Assembly (NCBI GenBank): GCA_965368115.1
Contig: CBDULQ010000082.1
Location: forward strand, 1-13,955
Direction of reading: 5' to 3'
Source: CBDULQ01 sp965368115
GTDB taxonomy: Bacteria; Pseudomonadota; Gammaproteobacteria; SZUA-229
Length of the DNA: 13,955 bases
The notes below the pieces were generated by a model. It saw nothing but the letters and a program-made list of their open reading frames with translations. It did no database searches and had not been told where the DNA came from. Positions 12,592 to 13,955 of this stretch are shown here, in pieces; positions within the stretch are counted from its first letter, which is position 1; each line of letters starts with the position of its first letter. The translations under genes and the position numbers were made by a program.

Positions 12592-13461
12592 ATGTCTGAC
12601 AACGATCGCCTGTATCGATTCATCATCGAAAACACCCGGGTGCGCGGAGAACTGGTGCGCCTCAATGCCACCTGGCAGGCGATACTGGAACGCGCCGACT
12701 ATCCGCCGAATGTGCGCAATATCCTGGGCGAAGCCATGGCCGCCTGCACCCTGCTGGCGGCGACTATTAAATTCCAGGGTTCATTGATCATGCAGATTCG
12801 CGGTGACGGCCCTTTACACCTGCTGGTGGCCCAGGCCAGCTCGCAACGCACCCTGCGCGGTATCGCACGCTGGAACGATGACGTGCCGGATCACGATCTG
12901 CAGGCGATTTTTGGCAATGCGCAAATGGTTGTCACCATGGAACCCGAGGAAGGCGATGCCTACCAGGGCATCATCGAACTCAAGGGCGACAGCCTGAAAG
13001 AAGCCATCGAATACTATTTCATGCAATCGGAACAACTCAATACCGCACTCTGGCTGGCCTGTGACGATGAAGTCTGTGCCGGTTTCCTGTTGCAGGAACT
13101 GCCCGGTGCTGATCTACCCGAAGAAGACTGGGACCATGCCCGTATCCTGGCTGACACGCTCAGCCAGAACGAGCTGCTCGAGCTGGATGCCAAACAGATA
13201 CTGCTTCGTCTCTACCACGAAGACGATGTGCGCCTGTTCGATCCGGAACCCATCAGTTTCCGTTGCGGCTGCTCGCGTGAGCGTATCGGCCAGGTGCTGG
13301 TTTCCCTGGGCCATCAGGAAGTCCAGGACATCCTTCAGGAGCAGGGCAAGATCGAAGTTGACTGCGAGTTCTGCAATGCCCACTACGAATTCGACCCGGT
13401 CGACGCAGAGGCCCTGTTCGCCACCAGCAACCCTCCCGACGTACCCAGCACAAAACATTAA
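12592..13461 (+). CDS. hslO: Hsp33, redox-regulated holdase chaperone
   Basis: A 289-residue cytoplasmic chaperone (E. coli 292) that prevents aggregation during oxidative and heat stress. The C-terminal zinc redox switch is intact: Cys225 and Cys227 in CGC, and Cys258 and Cys261 in CEFC, with 30 residues between the pairs. Under oxidation these form disulfides, zinc leaves and the holdase is switched on. The N-terminal domain has the family stretches GEAMAACTLLAATIKFQGSL and GPLHLLV. It starts 8 bp after the gatB stop and so probably shares the gat transcript, coupling a stress chaperone to a tRNA-charging operon; this is common genome packing rather than proof of a shared function. Confidence 0.96.
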   Translation: MSDNDRLYRFIIENTRVRGELVRLNATWQAILERADYPPNVRNILGEAMAACTLLAATIKFQGSLIMQIRGDGPLHLLVAQASSQRTLRGIARWNDDVPDHDLQAIFGNAQMVVTMEPEEGDAYQGIIELKGDSLKEAIEYYFMQSEQLNTALWLACDDEVCAGFLLQELPGADLPEEDWDHARILADTLSQNELLELDAKQILLRLYHEDDVRLFDPEPISFRCGCSRERIGQVLVSLGHQEVQDILQEQGKIEVDCEFCNAHYEFDPVDAEALFATSNPPDVPSTKH

Positions 13462-13467
13462 AGCGTC

Positions 13468-13492
13468 TATACTCAGGGTGTTCGATCCCCTG
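13468..13492 (+). promoter_or_regulatory. Possible -10 element and short hairpin in the hslO-STAS gap
   Basis: TATACT at 13468-13473 resembles a -10 element but has no -35 partner. CAGGG (13474-13478) and CCCTG (13488-13492) can pair into a 5-bp stem. No T-run follows, so this is not an intrinsic terminator. It could give the STAS gene its own promoter. Confidence 0.25.
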
Positions 13493-13530
13493 CGGATCAT
13501 TGCCCTTAAATTCATTGAGCCGGGACCGCC

Positions 13531-13824
13531 ATGCCTTTAAATGCACACTTCGATCAAAACGACAAGAAACTGGTCATTTCCGTCAGTGGCGATTTTGATT
13601 TTTCGCTGCATCAGGATTTTCGCAAGGCCTATGAAAACGTGAGCGCCAGCCAGATCATTGTCGATCTGCGCAACACCGAATACATGGACAGTGCCGCACT
13701 GGGCATGTTATTGCTGCTGTCCGAATACTATCCCGGCAAATCCGTCAGCCTGCGCGGCTGTAGCGATTACATCAAGGAACTGCTGCAAATCGCTCACTTC
13801 GACAAAACCTTCAAGATCAGCTGA
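13531..13824 (+). CDS. Stand-alone STAS-domain protein (anti-sigma factor antagonist-like)
   Basis: A 97-residue single STAS domain. The signature DLRNTEYMDSAALGML places the phosphorylatable serine at Ser54, preceded by the conserved Asp53, as in SpoIIAA/RsbV. Such proteins are switched by a partner serine kinase of the HATPase type and a phosphatase, and bind a partner when unphosphorylated. The N-terminal strands (KLVISVSGDFDF) and the C-terminal helix (ELLQIAHFDKTFKI) are typical. GGGA precedes the ATG by 5 bases. No kinase, phosphatase or sigma factor lies beside it in the window, so its partner is unknown. In gammaproteobacteria, similar small STAS proteins often belong to biofilm or motility control, which is inference here. 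Its stop overlaps the convergent gene by 8 bp. Confidence 0.88.
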   Translation: MPLNAHFDQNDKKLVISVSGDFDFSLHQDFRKAYENVSASQIIVDLRNTEYMDSAALGMLLLLSEYYPGKSVSLRGCSDYIKELLQIAHFDKTFKIS

Positions 13825-13955
13825 CCTGTCGACAAACACCACCGCGGCGCTGGTCTCCGGCGCCGGAAAAACCCTTGCCCTGCTGCATCACCGTATGCGC
13901 GCCGCCGAAATAGAGATTCAGTTCCGGCCACAACCGAGCGTCGGCACAGGTTTGG
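13817..13955 (-). CDS. C-terminal end of a gamma-glutamyltransferase-like protein (partial)
   Basis: On the minus strand an open frame enters from the right edge and ends at TGA 13819-13817, giving 45 residues. The stretch LWPELNLYFGGAHTV followed by GAGDQRRGG resembles the C-terminal strand and end of gamma-glutamyltransferases, as in FGGVNAV ... GAGDPRRGG. Gln in place of the usual Pro is a small departure. The bulk of the enzyme, including the self-cleaving threonine, lies outside the window, so activity and signal peptide cannot be judged. It converges on, and overlaps by 8 bp, the STAS gene. The family call is by eye and rests on a short tail. Confidence 0.6.
   Translation of the reverse strand, partial: QTCADARLWPELNLYFGGAHTVMQQGKGFSGAGDQRRGGVCRQVS

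Overview
The window reads as a chromosomal segment of a gammaproteobacterium with moderately GC-rich genes. The evidence is a Coq7-type ubiquinone hydroxylase, mreBCD divergent from gatCAB (a layout I recall from Pseudomonas and relatives), an Hsp33 chaperone and a PilH-like receiver protein. I cannot name a genus. No rRNA, tRNA, insertion sequence, integrase or CRISPR array is visible.

Layout. Positions 101-2364 hold a thioredoxin-like [2Fe-2S] ferredoxin (minus strand), divergent from a GlcF-like iron-sulfur oxidoreductase and coq7 (plus strand). Positions 2422-3804 hold three minus-strand genes: two tandem paralogues matching my recollection of DUF6573, followed downstream by a stand-alone receiver protein. 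An AT-rich intergenic region follows (3805-4079), with three short repeats at exact 31-bp spacing, a 16-bp dyad and a possible terminator. Positions 4080-6477 hold two divergent ATPase genes: a small one with degraded Walker motifs (minus) and a Ycf46-like AAA+ protein with intact motifs (plus). Positions 6474-9004 hold mreB-mreC-mreD (minus). A 314-bp intergenic region follows. Positions 9319-13461 hold gatC-gatA-gatB-hslO, then a stand-alone STAS-domain protein (13531-13824). A fragment on the minus strand, resembling the C-terminal end of gamma-glutamyltransferase, runs off the right edge.

How the genes work together. mreBCD directs lateral cell-wall synthesis. gatCAB corrects mischarged Glu-tRNA(Gln) and/or Asp-tRNA(Asn). 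coq7 makes ubiquinone, and the GlcF-like subunit would pass electrons from 2-hydroxyacid oxidation towards the quinone pool. The middle block (2422-6477) is the least understood part: duplicated DUF6573 proteins, a degraded ATPase, a Ycf46-like AAA+ protein and a receiver protein lie between housekeeping operons. Whether they form one system is inference; nothing in the sequence proves it.
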